Assembly: GCA_900467745.1 (NCBI GenBank)
Contig: UBQW01000023.1
Span: 124,001 to 188,000, forward strand
DNA length: 64,000 nucleotides
Source of the DNA: Hyphomicrobiales bacterium
Lineage (GTDB): Bacteria > Pseudomonadota > Alphaproteobacteria > Rhizobiales > Rhizobiaceae
Reading direction: 5' to 3'
The notes under the pieces are model-generated. The model worked only from the letters and a program-made list of their open reading frames with translations. It was not told the DNA's origin and searched no databases. Below are positions 62,637 through 64,000 of this stretch, in pieces; position 1 is the stretch's first letter; each line of letters begins with the position of its first letter. A program made the translations under genes and the position numbers.

Positions 62637-64000
62637 TTACTCGGCAGCTTCGAGCTGATCCCGCGCGGCGACGATCTTCGGCCGCTCGGCATGTTCCATC
62701 TCCTGATGCAACCGTGCCTCTTCATGCGCGTGCGGCTTGGCGAAGCGGGCGATCAGCAGATAGGCGACGGGCGTGATGAACAGCGTCACCAGCGTCGCGA
62801 AGCCAAGCCCGCCGACGATCACCCATCCGAGCGCCACGCGCGCCTCGGCACCCGCGCCGTGCGCGAAGACCAGCGGCACGCCGCCGAGGATGGTGGCGAT
62901 CATCGTCATCATCACGGGACGCAGACGCAGCGCACAGGCCTTCTCGATCGACGCCCTGACCTCCTCGCCCTGATCGCGCAGCTGGTTGGCGAACTCGACG
63001 ATCAGGATGCCGTTCTTGGCCATGACGCCGACAAGCAGCACGAGGCCGATCTGGCTGTAGATGTTGAGGCTGGAACCGGTGATCACAAGCGCGAAGACCG
63101 CGCAGGCAAGCCCCAGTGGCACCGTCGACATGATGATGACAGATGAGAGCATGCTCTCGAACTGCGCCGCCAGCACCAGGAAGATGATGATGATCGCAAA
63201 GCCGAAGGTCAGCGCCATGCCGTTGGCGTTTTCTTCCAGCGTCGCCGCTTCCGCAAGCGGCATCAACCGCGCACCCGAAGGCAGCAGCGGCCCGGCCAGC
63301 GTCACGGCCTCTTTCACCGCATCGCCAAGCGACACGCCATCCTTCAGGCCGGCGGTAATCGCCACCGACGCCAGCTGCTGCTCGCGATTGAGCTGCGGCG
63401 CAACTGCCCCCTCTTCCAGCGAGGCGATGACCGACATCGGCACGATCTTACCGTCGCCGGTTTTCAGGAACACGTTTTCCAGATCGGTCGGATCGTCGAG
63501 CGGCCGCGTGTTCGAGGTCAAAAGCACCGGATAGGCATCGCCCTTGACGAACACGTCGACCACCGAGCGCCCTTCCAGCAGTGACTGGATGGCGGTGGAC
63601 AGGCCGGTGATGTTGATGCCGAGATCCGACGCCCTTTCACGGTCGATCGAGATCGACACCTGCGCCTGCGTCGGCTCGTTGGCTAGACGCGGCGTGTCGT
63701 ATCGGCCCGTCGCGTCCAGCGCCTGCACCAGCTGCAGTGCCGATTGCGTCAGCGCATCGTAATCACTGCCGATCAGCGCCATCTGCAACCCGTTGCCGGC
63801 GCCGCGAATGCGCAGGCTGTTGGACTGGATGGCATTGCCGCGCAGCGCCGGCACCTTCAGCGCGGCGCGATTGATATCCGCGACGATCTCGCCCTGCGTA
63901 CGCTCGCGCTCGCCCCAAGGCGCCAGCGTCAGCACCATGAAGCCGCTATTGGCCTGCCCGTTCTGTCCGGAGACGGAGAAGACGTTGCGGATATCGCCGC
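62637..64000 (-). CDS. RND multidrug efflux transporter, inner-membrane pump (partial)
   Basis: The C-terminal ~454 residues of an AcrB/MexB-type RND pump; the gene continues beyond the right edge. The periplasmic docking region (LNREQQLASVAITAGLKDGVSLGDAVKEAVTLAG) is followed by the late transmembrane helices (GFAIIIIFLVLAAQFESMLSSVIIMSTVPLGL and SQIGLVLLVGVMAKNGILIVEFANQLRDQG, a well-conserved helix) and RPVMMTMIATILGGVPLVFAHGAGAEARVALGWVIVGGL near the end. It exports drugs or metabolites using the proton gradient. The partner fusion protein is not seen. Confidence 0.94.
   Translation of the reverse strand, partial: GDIRNVFSVSGQNGQANSGFMVLTLAPWGERERTQGEIVADINRAALKVPALRGNAIQSNSLRIRGAGNGLQMALIGSDYDALTQSALQLVQALDATGRYDTPRLANEPTQAQVSISIDRERASDLGINITGLSTAIQSLLEGRSVVDVFVKGDAYPVLLTSNTRPLDDPTDLENVFLKTGDGKIVPMSVIASLEEGAVAPQLNREQQLASVAITAGLKDGVSLGDAVKEAVTLAGPLLPSGARLMPLAEAATLEENANGMALTFGFAIIIIFLVLAAQFESMLSSVIIMSTVPLGLACAVFALVITGSSLNIYSQIGLVLLVGVMAKNGILIVEFANQLRDQGEEVRASIEKACALRLRPVMMTMIATILGGVPLVFAHGAGAEARVALGWVIVGGLGFATLVTLFITPVAYLLIARFAKPHAHEEARLHQEMEHAERPKIVAARDQLEAAE

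Overview
The window is a chromosomal segment of an alphaproteobacterium, very probably a Rhizobiaceae member (Rhizobium/Agrobacterium/Sinorhizobium group). The evidence is a high-GC, densely packed gene set, a circularly permuted two-piece tmRNA whose tag reads ANDNYAEARLAA, and the core order ilvI/ilvH ... miaA/serB, degP-hflC-hflK-folA-thyA, ssrA-sspB. Two copies of a short interspersed repeat of a kind common between rhizobial genes support this. I see no prophage, insertion sequence or CRISPR array.

Layout. 0-9 kb: a partial sugar isomerase, an MFS transporter, tRNA-Lys(CUU), an exonuclease-like/Nudix/PhzF run, and a complete binding-protein ABC importer (ATPase, fused permease, periplasmic protein). 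8.8-18 kb: amino-acid metabolism (PLP aminotransferase, ilvE, ilvC) mixed with small stress proteins, a TetR regulator and an AraC-regulator/zinc alcohol dehydrogenase pair. 18-27 kb: type II NADH dehydrogenase, a racemase, a frameshifted MarR-GNAT gene, a TetR regulator with an MFS pump, an HxlR regulator divergent from a quinone-oxidoreductase-like protein, pdxJ, and an unusual MerR-LuxR fusion regulator. 27-30 kb: a RecD-like helicase, then a secreted repeat protein with an ECF sigma/anti-sigma pair.

30-38.3 kb is the most unusual part. A cobalt-type nitrile hydratase operon (alpha, beta, accessory) is interrupted by a Fic/Doc toxin pair. A MazEF-like pair follows. A VapBC pair sits inside the ilvI-ilvH acetolactate synthase operon, which is preceded by an unannotated branched-chain-amino-acid leader peptide and attenuator. 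Three toxin-antitoxin modules therefore lie within about 6 kb, two of them inside metabolic operons.

38-50 kb is core genome: a HerA-like ATPase, miaA and serB with start codons overlapping face to face, the DegP protease with its HflKC regulators, folate/thymidylate genes, and tmRNA next to SspB, the adaptor that delivers tmRNA-tagged proteins to ClpXP. 50-64 kb holds a 1253-residue AsmA protein, an FAD-linked oxidase, an aldo/keto reductase divergent from a LysR regulator, an AbrB-type membrane protein, an AraC regulator divergent from a DUF2000 gene, an OmpA-like lipoprotein, a lone divergent flagellin, and the C-terminal part of an RND efflux pump that runs off the right edge.

All functional calls come from reading motifs and comparing remembered family features. 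No database search was possible. Start codons were chosen from ribosome-binding sites and family N-termini and are uncertain where stated.
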